This document shows, piece by piece, positions 1 to 11,879 of a DNA stretch of 64,000 bases. The stretch lies in assembly GCA_029783825.1 (NCBI GenBank), contig JAREIK010017820.1, forward strand, positions 2,243,001 to 2,307,000, read 5' to 3'. A program made the translations under genes and the position numbers. Within the stretch, counting starts at the first letter, position 1; each line of letters opens with the position of its first letter. This stretch comes from Sapria himalayana (taxonomy: Eukaryota; Streptophyta; Magnoliopsida; Malpighiales; Rafflesiaceae). Under the pieces are notes generated by a model. That model was not told the DNA's origin. It made no database searches and saw only the letters and a program-made list of their open reading frames with translations.

Positions 1-2140
1 ATCAAAATCTCAAAATATAAGATTTTGGATATATAATATTTATAATTCAAAATTTTTACCTAATTAATAAATATTTAGTATACAATTAAAATTGATTGAA
101 AAAAAAACATCATAAATCTTATGTAAAAAAATACATATTACATTAAAAAATTTTATTTTATAATTATTAACAAATCATATTTTTTATTTAAAATATCAAA
201 CTATTAGAAAATAAAATACTCACTTTAATAATATCAAAGCTTCTTGTGATAAAATTAATATGCACGTGTGATTTAAAATATTAGAAAAAAAATTAAATAT
301 ATTATGGCACCATGCCTATAGAAAATAAAATTTGATATACAATACAAGTGTTATTTAATAATGAAAAAATAAGACTAGACTCATGTATTAAAAAATATTT
401 ATACCAATAAATTAATATATAAACAAGAAATAAATTATTAAAAATTTAGATATATTAAGATATATTAAAATATTATATTCTAGAAAATCAAAAATTTATA
501 TAAAAAAAATATGATAATATCTAGAATGAACTTTGACAAATAATCAAATAATTTAATCAAAATTTTATTATTTTTAATGACACATGTAGGAACATACAAA
601 GTAAAATTTGAACATGTATTATATATATTAAAAATCAATATTGAATTTCACAACATGCTCTTCAAATCAAGTTATTTGATGCAATTTCCAACAATTAAAA
701 TAAAAAAGTACATGTGATAAGTTGGCTCCTACAAAATAGGATAATGTAGAGTTTTGGTCTTATATTACCTCAAAATCAGTCATTGACATGCAGATCATTT
801 ATATTTTTTCAGATGACAGCGGTTTCTTTCATAGTTTCTTTGTCATCTGATGTTGAATATTCATTAACAATCTTTAGTTTTTCTTTGTGTGAAAATTCTT
901 TTCATAGCAATATAACCAGATTTGTTAAACAGAGCATTCAGATTAGCTCCCACAAATCTTGGAGCTGACATGGATATCTGCAAAAGATAAAGAGAATTTT
1001 CTAGATTGTATTTTCTGGTGAGCACAGTTAGAATTCCAATCCTACCATTTTCATCTTGAATGCCTAATTTAATCTCACGATCAAATCGTCCAAGTCTTCT
1101 TAATTCAGGATCAATGGCTTCAGCCCTGTTGGTAGCTCCAATTACAAGAACATTCCCTTGTCTTGCATTGGAAATATTTGAATGCATACTATTCAAATGT
1201 GTGCACTCATCAATGCATGTCATCAATTGTATCACGATCCTGCGCTTCATTTTGATCTGTAAATTTTTTTTTTGAGGCGATGACATCAATTTCATCAATG
1301 AATATCAAAGATGATATATTTTTGTATGCTTTGGCAAAAAACCAATGATTGTTTTCTTCTGGACGTACCTAAATTTCTTCAAATTAACAAAAAAATGACA
1401 GCAAAAATTAAAGAGAGATGAAATGGCGTAGTGATTTTCGGATTGTTCTTGACACTGACTCAAACATAGATGGTGAGGAGTGATAATTTTTTCTCACTGG
1501 GACTTATACTCATACACATGGGTAATTAAAAACAAGGAGACCATGGCAATGCTAGACTATAATTGTAAATCACTTCCACTAAAAATTAGGACGCATGCCA
1601 CATATTAGTATCTCAAAACTTGAGTTTATTTTGGAAATGAAATCAGCCTAGATGTTTATAACAGCTTATTTGTTAATGTCACTTCTTCTTCAACTATCTT
1701 TGGTTGCGGTCTTTTTTTGGGAACAAATTAGTCTTTGTGCGTACTGGTTATTGACAAACAAGTAGATGAAGAGTTTAATTTCTCACCTGAAATGCTGGAA
1801 TTAATGTCGGTAATAGGAATTTTATAAAATGGAATCCTAGTTTTGTTGGCAATTGCTTGAGCTAATTCAGTCTTCCCGTAACCTGGAGGCCCACATAGTA
1901 AAATTTTGCGGATGAGTTTCACTCCCATCGATTTAGGATGTTAGAGTGATACAATGACATCAACACCTAAATTTCTAATTGCTCTAGCAATGACCCTAGT
2001 TTTTCGATATCACTAAACAATGACCAACCATTTTGGTTACTACCATCTTCAGTATTCCTCATTGCCTTTATTCTTTCCTTCATAATCTTCGAATCCTCTT
2101 TGATTTTTTATTAATTTTCTTTTAATTTTATCTGAATTTT
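1..2140 (-). repeat. Left arm of long inverted repeat carrying D1 pseudogene
   Basis: Read on the minus strand, this stretch matches 2512-4602 read on the plus strand, including non-coding DNA. The first bases of the window (atcaaaatctcaaaatataa) are the reverse complement of the bases ending near 4602. The homology runs to about 2131-2145, where ttcaga on the minus strand meets the same bases near 2525. The arms differ by many substitutions and some indels; the right arm lacks about 75-95 bases present near 1975-2050. The repeat may extend beyond the left edge of the window. Confidence 0.88.
864..2100 (-). pseudogene. CDC48C/NVL-type AAA ATPase, D1 half, inverted pseudogene copy
   Basis: This is a relic of the first ATPase module of a nuclear VCP-like (NVL, plant CDC48C) AAA protein, a family that acts in ribosome maturation. 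Seen on the minus strand: a lead-in SLFSDIEKLGSLLEQL (about 2045-1995), Walker A GPPGYGKTELAQAIAN (about 1895-1850), YKIPITDINSSISG, then a GT donor near 1789. A second exon (about 1345-865) has Walker B FIDEID, MKRRIVIQLMTCIDE, VLVIGATNRAEAIDPELRR, GRFDREIKLGI and FVGANLNALFN. Stops and a frameshift break it, for example between the Walker B piece and KMKRRIV near 1260-1300, and the reading stops after KDC near 864. It is better kept than the + strand copy. It has no D2 part on this strand in the window. Family assignment rests on motifs recalled from NVL/CDC48C proteins; no search was run. Confidence 0.85.
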
Positions 2141-2511
2141 TTGCATTGACAGCAACTTCCATCTTGCTTATCTTTTCATGTAGGCTTGTACCCCCATGCC
2201 CTCCCCTCGAGTAGTATAGAATGGAAAGTGCCTAAAGATTCTGCGCCGGTAGGGAGCACCAAAGGAATGGCGAAAATGGGAACGAGAAGCAGAATAAGCG
2301 CTGGATGTGTGCGTAGAAATCAGATAATGCTCCGGCATCATTCCGATCACTGACCACACCATACTCAACAACAGGTGATATACTTTGCCAACTCACCGAG
2401 CTCCTTCTTGAGTATTATCGTTTGCGAGGACGAAAGTTGACAAGACTCGTTAATCAAAACTTGCCCTCAATCTTGTCACCCTCAACGCTAGGAAGAGATT
2501 ATCGAGATGGA
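2141..2511. other. Spacer between the inverted repeat arms
   Basis: About 370 bases of more balanced composition separate the arms. On the + strand near 2376-2470 a frame reads QLTELLLEYYRLRGRKLTRL, which weakly resembles the small N-terminal domain of NVL/CDC48C proteins, so the spacer may hold the broken 5' end of the same gene. A short minus-strand ORF (2168-2371) has no recognisable product. Confidence 0.4.
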
Positions 2512-3818
2512 TGTTGATGAAAAATTCAGATAGAATTGAAGAAAACAACGAGAATACCAAAGAGGATTCTATGATCATGGAGGAAAGAATAAAGGTGGTG
2601 ACAAATACTGAAGATGGAGGTGTTGATGCCATCGCATCAATAAAATATCCTAAATCAGCTGTTAGTGAAACTCATATGTGATATTTTACTCTGTGGGCCT
2701 CTAGGTTGTTGGAAGATTAAATTGGCACATGCCATTGCCAACGAGATTGGGGTTCCATTTTATAAAATTTCTGCTACCAACATTGTTTTCGGCATATTAG
2801 GTGAGAAATTTCAACTCCTTATCCACCTGTTTGTCAATAATTAGTACCATAAAAACTATTTTGGTCTAAAATATGACCCTAACTGAAGATAGTTGAGGTT
2901 TAAGTGGGCTTAAAGAATAAGATGTTGTAGACATTTAGGCTTGTTTTGTTTTCAAAATAAGCTTAAGTTTTGAGGTACTAGCATGCTGCATGCTTCCTAA
3001 TTCTTAGTCGGAGTGATTTGCAATTGTAGTCTAGCGTTGTCACGGTCTTATTGTTTTTAATTATTCTTGTGTATGTGTATAGGTTTCGGTGAGAAAAAAT
3101 TATTACTACTAGCCATCTATGTTTGAGTCAGTGTAAAGAATAATCAGGAACTCACCGTAGCATTTTATATCTCTTTAATTTTTGCCGTCTTTTTTTTGTT
3201 AATTTGATGAACATTTTGTGCGTTCGAAAAAAATATTCGTCAGATTTTTGCCAAAGCATACAAGAATGCGCCATCTATGGTATTCATTGATAAAAGTGAT
3301 GTCATCTCCTCAAAAAGAGAAAATTTACAGAGGGAGATGGAGCATATGATTGTGACACAATTGATGACATTCATGAATATGTACACACATTTGAACAATT
3401 TGCATTTAGATATTTCAATGCAAGACAAAGGTATGTTCTTGTAATTATAGCTACCAATATGGTGGAAGCCATTGATCCTGAATTAAGAAGGCCTAGATGA
3501 TTTGATCGTGAGATTAAATTAGGCATTCCAGATGAGGATAATAAGGTTTGAATTTTAACTTTGCTCACCAGAAAATACAATCTAGAAGATTCTCTTGATC
3601 TTTTGCAGATAGCCATGTCAGCTCCAGGGTTTGTGGGAGCTGATTTGTTTGCTCTGGTTAACAATGCTGATTATCTTTACTTGAAAATAATTTTTACTCA
3701 AAGAAAGATTGATATTCTTAATGAATATTTAACATCAGAAGACATAAAGGACCTGTAGAAGAGACCGCCGTCATCTGATGAAATGTAAATGGGCTGCATG
3801 TCAATGGCTGATTTTGAG
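2512..3818 (+). pseudogene. CDC48C/NVL-type AAA ATPase, D1 half, sense copy
   Basis: This is the + strand relic of the D1 ATPase module. Seen in order: EERIKVVTNTEDGG (about 2580-2620); a decayed Walker A region (near 2694-2720, GPPGCGK replaced by G-P-L-G-C-W); HAIANEIGVPFYKISATNI (about 2730-2785); a GT donor near 2800. After an intron come FAKAYKNAPSMVFIDKSDVI (about 3246-3305, Walker B FIDE changed to FIDK), RPRxFDREIKLGIPDEDN (about 3488-3540, with a TGA stop), LLTRKYNLEDSLDLLQIAMS and APGFVGADLFALVNNAD (3560-3670). It ends with SMADFE directly before a GT donor at 3819. That boundary fits the exon that starts at 18059, so this is the 5' part of the locus whose D2 part lies there. Lost Walker residues and stops make it non-functional. 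Confidence 0.83.
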
Positions 3819-4602
3819 GTAATAAAAGTCCAAAATTCTGCATTATTCTCTTTTGTAGGAGCAGGCTTATTACATGTATTTTGTTTATATTAATTGTTCA
3901 TACTTGCATCAAATAACTTGATTTGAATTGCATATAGTAAAATGCAACATTGAATATATATATATTTATATAAAATACATGTTCATATTTTACTTGCTTT
4001 GCTCCTGCATGTGTCATTAAAAGTATAAAATTCTGATTAAATTTTTTGATCATTAATCAAAGTTCATTCTCGATATTGTCATGTTTTTTGTATATAAATT
4101 TTAGTTTTTCAAGTAAATAATATTTTAATATATCTTAATATATCTATGTTTTTAATAATTTATTTTTGGTTTATCTATTAATCTATTATATAAATATTTC
4201 TTAATACATGTGTCTTAATCTTATTTTTATATGATTAAATTACACTTGACATGTTTATCAAATTTTATTTTTAATAGGTATTGTGCCATCATATTTTTAA
4301 TTTTTTTATTTCTAATAATTAAAATTACACATGGATATTAATTTTATCACATGCAGCTTTGATATTATTGTGTTGAGTATTTTATTTTCTAATAGTTTAG
4401 TATTTCTAATAAAATATATGATTTGTTAAATAATTATTTAATAATATTTTATAATGTAATATATATTTATTTACATAAGATTCTGATATTATTTTTTATT
4501 TTTTTCTATCAATTTTAATTATATATATATATTTATTAATTGGGTAAAAATATTGAATTATAGATCTTATATATCCAAAATATTATATTTTGAGATTTTG
4601 AT
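2512..4602 (+). repeat. Right arm of long inverted repeat
   Basis: This is the partner of 1-2140. It includes the D1 pseudogene and about 780 bases of AT-rich intron DNA after it. The terminal match ends near 4602, opposite base 1, so the true outer limit is unknown. Confidence 0.88.
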
Positions 4603-4661
4603 ATTTTAAATTTCAATTAAGCTAATTCACTTAGTATTATCCAAGACTAAACTTATTCATT

Positions 4662-4663
4662 TA

Positions 4664-4709
<46 letters not shown>

Positions 4710-4732
4710 CTGTGTGTGTATGTATACATATA
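4662..4732. repeat. (TA)n(TG)n compound microsatellite
   Basis: A run of TA dinucleotides passes directly into about 18 TG dinucleotides with one TC interruption. Confidence 0.95.
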
Positions 4733-5796
4733 TTTTAAATTATTAAAATAAATTCTCTTAATATTAATATTTCTAATTAGTTATCTTTTTTAAATTTTAA
4801 TCTAGAATAAAAATAGTATTATCAATCAGGGAAATATCAATTATAAATAAAACGAATCAAGACACATTACAAACAAAGCTAAGATAGATTGGAGTACTAT
4901 AGAGGTCATGCTGACCGAGGTTTATACCTAATGCATAATGCTCTCATTTTATTATTATGTCTAAGAGAGATTAATATTATCAACAATCTTATTTCTAAAG
5001 TACAATTTGTATTTGATAAGTCTCCTACTTAAGGTCTATCATTTTAGATTAGGATAATTATTATTATATTAAGACATAATTTCTAATATATATGAGATTA
5101 GTATTATTCTCGTATTAAGACAACTTCTAATAAAGGTATGATTTATTTATTTATTTTTTCTTAGAAATTCTTGTCCTAGATGTAGATCAAAATTTTATGT
5201 ATATATGTTGATATAATAAATTGGCAGTATTGGGTAGATACAACTTGACTACATAAATAAGAAGCCCAACATGGTTATGTCGCTAGCAAGATAACCCAAA
5301 CATTTTAAATAGCTTAGCTATATGGCCTACTGGTTATGGGACATAATGAGGCTTGTCAAGTTGAGTTTGACTTGTGTTAAAATTCAACATGACTAGGCTA
5401 GGCACACGGCTAACTTAGGCTCGCTTGGGTTAATCGTAGCTTATAGCTTTATCGCAGGGGCAAGTGCTATTGCTCATGCTTGCCCTAGCCTATTCTATGG
5501 GCTAGCATTGGTCGCTGGCATGACTATCTGGTTTGGTTCTAGTCTTTGCGATGTTGGTTGGGCTGGACATCCCAATTCATCTATATAGATATAGGCCTTA
5601 TTTTATGTGTGTGACTATAAAATTTTGAAAATTTTTTTTATTTAGTATTGAAAATGAAAATGTAATTTATATGAATATGAAATCTCCTTAGGGCAATGCT
5701 AGCTACTAGTATAATAATATTATTCTATTTAATTTGGATTATCACAACTTAATATCTCAATTTTATTATTTTCGTATTTATTATTATCACTGTATT

Positions 5797-6374
5797 CAAA
5801 GGCGCTTTCCAGGCGCGCCTTGATGCGCGCCTCAGGGTGAGGCGGCGGAAAAACACGTTGAGGCATCAGAAGAAACGCGTTGAGGCGGCGGATAACTAAA
5901 TCAAAAACTTTCTCAAACAATTTATGCACGAAATCCTACCTCAAGCGGCCAACCCTACCTCAAGCTCAAAGCCAAAACCCTACCTCAAGCTCAGGGCCGA
6001 TTCCTCCGCTCTCGGCGTCCTCCCGATTCCTCCCCCCCTCGGCGACCTCCCGATTCCTCCCCCCCTCGGCGACCTCCCGATTCCTCCCCCCCTCGGCGAC
6101 CTCCCGATTCCTCCCCCCCTCGGCGACCTCCCGATCCCCCCCCCCCCCTTCGAATTCCCGAATACACCCCCCCCCCCTTCGAAAATTCTGATTCCACCCC
6201 CCCTTTGAATATTAATTAATTATATATTCATGTTTTTATTTATGTTATTTTATTTTATATATTTTAAAATATTAATTAATTATATATTGTGAGGTTCAAA
6301 AAGCTTACGCCTCAACGCCTCGCCTCATAAATACAAAAATGCCTCGCCTTACGCTTTCGCCTTTTAAAACTTTG
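5797..6374. mobile_element. GC-rich non-autonomous repeat element (class uncertain)
   Basis: A sharp GC-rich island sits in AT-rich intron DNA. The left edge reads caaaggcgctttccaggcg and the right edge, reversed, reads caaagttttaaaaggcg, so the ends are imperfect inverted repeats built on CAAAG/GGCG. Both flanks are followed inward by scattered GAGGCG/GCCTC motifs (gcctcaacgcctcgcctc near 6310). No clear target-site duplication was seen. It resembles non-coding hAT- or SINE-like plant repeats. Open frames across it are by-products of base composition. Confidence 0.4.
6011..6145. repeat. 27-bp tandem array, five copies
   Basis: The unit begins ctcggcgacctcccgattcc and ends in a C-run; units start at 6011, 6038, 6065, 6092 and 6119. 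Only the first differs (gtcc for gacc). Because 27 is a multiple of three, open frames persist on both strands as artefacts. Runs of 8-10 C follow at 6136-6200. Confidence 0.95.
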
Positions 6375-8119
6375 ATTATTATTTACTTATAATTTTGGAT
6401 TTTATCCCAATGGTTTTTTTCTGTATTTTTTTTATTTTGTAAGTAAAATAAATTTTCAATAATATTGGTTATAATCTAGTTATCCTATCTAGACAACTCA
6501 TTCATTATTAATGAACTTTATCATTATTATTTTCTAGCTAACTAAATAAAATTTTATTCTCTCCGAATATTATATCGATCTCCTCCTTCACAGACTCATT
6601 AAAATAATTCTAATTATTTTCATAATAATTAGGATAATATTTTTAATATATGGTTTTTGTAGTTAGTTCATGTAGGTATATAAATTTGATACTATTTTTA
6701 TCCTAGGATTCATATAGACAGCTATGTAATAAATAGATATAATTAAAGATTTAAATTGTAAATATTTTTTTTAACTATCTCAATCATTATGCTCCCTAAA
6801 AATGAATATTTTTTATCTTAGTTAAAGATATTACGTAATTGTATATGCACCAAAGTGTAATATATGATATGTGAGTATATACAAACAAACACATTTTTCA
6901 TATGATAAAATATTTGTGTATTTTCAAAAAAAAATCATATATTCAAAGTTTGATATGGATTTGTTAATTATTAATTTATTTTGTTATTATTAATGTATTA
7001 AGATATTATATGTTAATAATTAATATATGAATTTAATATTATATATAGAATTCTAATAGTATTTGATAAGTAGTTTGAATTTTTTTAAGTTTAAATTTTA
7101 ATGATTGCATACTGTAAAAATTTTGTAGTTTGTTAGATAATTTAATATGTTTTAATGTATTTTATATTTATTTTAATATGAACAAAATTATTTAAAAGTC
7201 ATCTTATATTTTTACGTTTATGTAATATCTATGTTTAACATAAAAAATCTTAAATTTACGGGATATTCTCTAATGATTATAATGAAAATATTTATTATGA
7301 CATTATTTAAAGTATTGTTAAATATTATATTATATATTTTATTCTGTTTCTTATATTTCTTAAATATTCTCAGCATTCAATCAAATATAACAGGATAATC
7401 AATAGGATATCGTATCTAATAAAATTTTATTATTATTTTATTTAGAATAAATATAATGAATGATGCCACACCTGAATGCATTATCATCATGGCTGGGTTA
7501 AATGCCAAGTACCACCAAAATTATTTTGTTAATTATTATTTTTTTTTATTTTACAATTTTTTATTATGTTCGTTTATAGGTCGTTAAGAGGTGTATTTGC
7601 ATACGTTGAACTAGGCAGTACTAACAGATCCTAGAGAGCATATGATTAGTCGCAGTACACCCTTTAGATTAGAAAATCATCTTAGTGATGAGAGAGGTGG
7701 GCTTGAGCTCGACTAGACTTGGGGACCTGGACTCTACAGCTAGGCCTGCTGCAACTCCAGTACTAGCCCTTAGGATAAGCTTTGGCAGCCTTGGTTAGCT
7801 GTGTGCTGGGTTTTAACCTCTGTTGAATCTGCCCCGGAACAACTTGGCATGCTCCTTTATGCCCTTGGGCCAGCAGGCTGTTCTAGGATGCCCTAATTTC
7901 TTTCTCGGCCTTATAAATGGCATGTTTTCCACCTCTAAGTGTATATTAGTACATCAAGCTACCTATGTTATTGAGCCTACAAATAGTAACTCATGAAATG
8001 TCAATCAATTAAAGTCCTTAATCATTTGTTAGAGATTATCAATTCTTTTTTGCTCTTTCTTAAGTTGAAATAAAAATAATTTCAATAAAATAATTTTATT
8101 GAACAGATAGTAGGTAGAG
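6375..8119. other. AT-rich intron DNA without recognisable genes
   Basis: I see only AT-rich sequence here, with a less AT-rich patch at about 7570-7960 (gggcttgagctcgactagac) that looks like subterminal sequence of a decayed DNA transposon. Confidence 0.5.
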
Positions 8120-8960
8120 GTTGGGGAATGTTTTTATCACCCTTCAAAGGTGGCAAAGAGGGAACATTGGTAGATTGAGTGTGACAATTCAGAATGGTGT
8201 TATGACAATACTCGTTCAAAGGAAGCTAATCGACCTACCATCTCAATTCACCCTCAACAATGCAACGGAGATACATTTTTGTAGTTCGATCCGCCATTTG
8301 AGTTTGACAATCCGATTGAGGATGGTAAAAATAAGTGAAGTCTAAGATGCGCTTACTCAACCAAAACAATTCCCTCCAAATGTCACTAACAATAAATTCT
8401 AGTAATTCATGTAAGGAATGAAATTGAAAGATAACTGGAGGATGTCCACTTCCACAGAGAAGCATAGTGTCCTCTTCATGCCTAGACCCAATGCAATTGA
8501 AAGATCCCGCCTTGAAATCCACTCAAAAATCAAACCCAAGTAGCTTAGTAGCCCATTGTCATGGGGGAGGTGTAACAAGCAGCTCCTCCATCCAATACGC
8601 AAGCGATAATGATCGATATTGACAACAAATGATCTTCCCCACAAGTATGGCCTCCAGTGTTGGATTATTTTAGCTAACGGAATGAGTTTGAATTTACATC
8701 ATGCAATGTCAAATGTGGACCAACTAGTTTATAAAGGAATAAAAGCAATTGGGTGTTTTTCTTGATGTAAAATAAAATCACTTACAATTCTTGATGCATC
8801 ACATTTATATTCAACAATAAACTCAAGGTGAAAGTTAGTCAATTGCATAACTTGAATGATGGAGAAGTCATTTTTAAAATTTTTAAAAGTCATGTTAGTA
8901 TTTTTGTTCAAATGAAAGACAATTTTTCTTAGTATTTTGCTTAAAGGGAAAACCATCATG
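8120..8960 (-). pseudogene. Ty3/gypsy pol relic: RNase H and integrase
   Basis: On the minus strand, 8959-8729 gives an RNase H-like segment: FKNFKNDFSIIQVMQL, then VEYKCDASRIVSDFILHQE and HPIAFI, matching the gypsy pattern of a 'VETDASG..IGAVL.Q..HPIAF' block. Downstream, about 8640-8130 gives integrase core sequence: IVSDIWRELFWLS, YHPQSDCQTQMADRTTKMYL (the YHPQTDGQTE motif with changes), then LPLNEYCHNTILN. The order RNase H then integrase is that of Ty3/gypsy. Frames shift between blocks and catalytic residues are altered, so this is a relic. LTRs were not recognised. Confidence 0.8.
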
Positions 8961-9652
8961 TCATAATTTTGTATAAATTAATGATATTATTATGTTAAAC
9001 TTAGAAACTCACATGGAGCATTAGTGGATTTGGGGTAGATCATTCATTAATCACTTGATTTTAGGAGTCTACTATTATTCCCTTGTTATTAATGACACGA
9101 CCCACATAATTGTTCATGGAAAGTTTCTATTGACATATGGATCAAAAAGATTTCTCAGCCGTTGCACATGTTCTATGATTTATTGTAAACCAAAATATAA
9201 TCAAAGAATATTAAAACAAATTTTGAAGGTAAGACCGAAGTATCCTTTTCATTATGATTGAAATGTGGTTGGGTTGTTTATATGTCTAATTTTGTTTGAA
9301 CAACATAACAAAAAAAGCAAACTGGCCATCATGAATTCTTGGTCTCATATCTTATTTTGTGAAATACTAGCTTCCATGATATTCATCAAACAACTCATTC
9401 ATAGTGGGAATCAAATATTAGAAGTGTTAAGTAGGTCAGGTGGCTTGGGCAAGGCATGAAGCACATTTTGATTTAGCCGTGTATGTCCTGGTACAACATG
9501 GGTCAGAGCCATGCCCGGACCTTGGTTATGTCGGCACATGCCACGAGTCATGCCATGGTGACCTCTATGCTTGGCACGTTGGCATGACTTGTAATATGAA
9601 ATATTTTTTAAAAAAGTAATCAATAAGGCTTATTTTTTTTGTCTTTTCGGAT

Positions 9653-10760
9653 TAGAGATGTCAAATTGGCCGTGCTATGCTGACATGACTCATTTTTTAG
9701 GCTTGTTTCGGCCATCATGTTGTGCTGGCATGACTTTAAAATTGGTTAGCTCAACATAGCTTGATTGCAGGTGTTTTGGCTTGGTCTTATCGGGTCTTGC
9801 TGCATCTTACCAGGTAAGGTTAGGTCTGACCAGGCTGCCCCATTTCATTCAAGGCTAGTTTGTGTTTGTTATAGGTTAGCTCATTTAATTCAAGGCTTGC
9901 TTGGTTTTTTCTAGGCTAGCCTGGATTCAGTCCAGGCTAGCCTAGTTTATTCTAGGCTAGCTTGGGTCAGGATTAGGCTAATTTATCTGGTCAATTGGGC
10001 TAAAACATGCCCGCATGAGTCTTCATGCTTGGTTGTGATGTATTGCGTCTCACATGCTATAAATTTTGGCTTAGAGGTGTCAAACGTGCCGGGCCGGCCC
10101 GGCCCAGCACGAGGCACGGCACGATCAAAAAACATGCCCGGGCCCATGCCGTGCCTGGGCGAACAAAGCACGTGCCGTGCCATGCCTGGCACGGCACGCC
10201 GGCACGGGTCCATCCTGTGCTGGTTCACGCAGGCACGCGTGGCACTGGCGGCGTGCCACGCGTGCCTGCGTCGTGAGTCGTGAGTCACGACTCACGGTCA
10301 CGACTCATTGAGTCGTGACTCGTGACCCAACCGGGCCCCGCCCCCGGTAAAAAGACCGCGGGTCGGGTCCAAACAGACCCGACCCGCCCCGCCCCGCCTG
10401 CCCTGCCTTGCCGTGCGCCCGTGCCGCCTGGCCAAGCCAAGCCGTGCCCACGGGCCGTGCCGTGCCCGAATTTAAAAAACCGCACGGCACGGTAGCACGG
10501 CTGGGCAAGTGAAAAATGGGCCGTGCCGTGCTGGGCCGGCCCGTTTGACACCTCTATTTTGGCTCGACATGGCCTGACCCATGTTCCAGGCTGGTCCATT
10601 GAATGCTCAAGCATGACTTCGAATCAGGCTGTGTCGTGTTTGTAATGATTGAATCATGATATACCTTGTGTCATGCTAGTCATGATTGAATCATATTTTG
10701 CCTTGTGTAGTGCTTAGGCCACTTGACCCAATTAACTTTTTAATTTGGATTCGGCCATTT
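9653..10760. mobile_element. hAT-type left end with GC-rich subterminal repeats
   Basis: It starts with tagagatgtcaaattggccg, the form of hAT ends seen at other sites in this window (tagaggtgtcaaac). It is followed by many copies of short subterminal motifs: aggctagc at about 9890-9960, and gcatgac/catggc. A similar end (tagaagtgttaagtagg) starts at 9419. The element at 10072-10556 is nested inside. I could not pair this end with a right end by a matching target duplication. Confidence 0.5.
10072..10556. mobile_element. 485-bp hAT MITE with perfect 8-bp target duplication
   Basis: Terminal inverted repeats of 14 bases (tagaggtgtcaaac) are exact at both ends, followed by GC-rich subterminal repeats of gcacggc/gggccggcccgg. 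The 8 bases before (ttttggct, 10064-10071) are repeated exactly after it (10557-10564). An 8-bp duplication and TAGAGGTGT-type ends are hAT hallmarks. The open frames inside come only from high GC content. It lies in the subterminal region of an older hAT element, so it is a nested and later insertion. Confidence 0.92.
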
Positions 10761-11879
10761 GGGCTCCATGACAAGGACAAATGACATATGCTTTCCTCAT
10801 GCATGTTGGACATAATAAAAAAAATTTTAAAATAGTTAAAAATATGTCTTGTCGGATTAGATCTAATTGTTCAATGATAGAAATCTATTGCATGTATGAT
10901 TTTTGCCTAATTATTATTAAAAAACTTTTTTTATCATAATTTTTTAAATAAATAGTATATTGATATATTTTGATTTGTATAGTTAATTTGTAAGCTCTTT
11001 TGTTCCCTTCTTTTTTCATTGCTCTAAAATTGTGTTTGTGTAATTTGTGGTAATTTTTTTAATAATTTGTAATTAAAATAATAGGTAGCATTGATGTTTT
11101 CTTGGTGATGAGCATCGATTGCAAGACTCGAGAAAATGAGATAGAATATCTAAAGTATGTATGCTACAAACATAAAATTAATGTACACATTACATTTGTG
11201 TTAGAATTTGTTTTATTTATTATTAGATTAATAAATATATAAAATAATTAGTAACATTTTTAAAACACTTTTTGCTTTTTTTACTCAAATGTTGTAAAAT
11301 AAAAAAAATAAATAATGAATTTTATAAATATAAATTAGATATAGATATAGATAATAACAACAACTTGACTGAAATGTATACGGTCAAAATTTAATTTCTC
11401 TTATGATCTTGACCTTTTTGCTTAAGAAACCTAAAATAAAATGAATTTCAGTAATCTTGATGCATTTTAAAATAAAAAATATATACATAAAATAGTACTG
11501 GTGATATTGATCATCTTAAAAGACATGCCAATTAATGTATAAAGAAATATGATGTATTGAATCTCAGGTAAATCGAAATTAGCAGTTGAGTCTTTGAAGT
11601 TAAATCAATTTTAATTTTATTGATCTCTTTTATTTACGAGATTGAGTTTGAGAGAGAATGTATAACAAAATTGATTATTCTATAATTACAGATTGAGTTT
11701 GAAGTTAAATCAAAATAGTACTAGCATGACTCTTATGATTAGATTTTAAAATGATTTTAAAGTATTTTATATAGTGCAAACATACTTATAGCTTTGGTTT
11801 TCTATAATTTTTAGGTTTACCAATAAGAATGATATAATAAAATATTTTAAATTAAAAAATAATTAATAATTAATGAATT

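Noticed and set aside
5880..6208. Proline- and glycine-rich ORFs of 68-103 codons on both strands
   Set aside because: They arise from the 27-bp tandem repeat, whose length is a multiple of three; all frames stay open without coding meaning.
10025..10614. Several overlapping ORFs of 83-109 codons on both strands
   Set aside because: They lie inside the GC-rich hAT MITE and its flanks; composition removes stop codons, and the products are low-complexity Arg/Gly/Pro/His strings.
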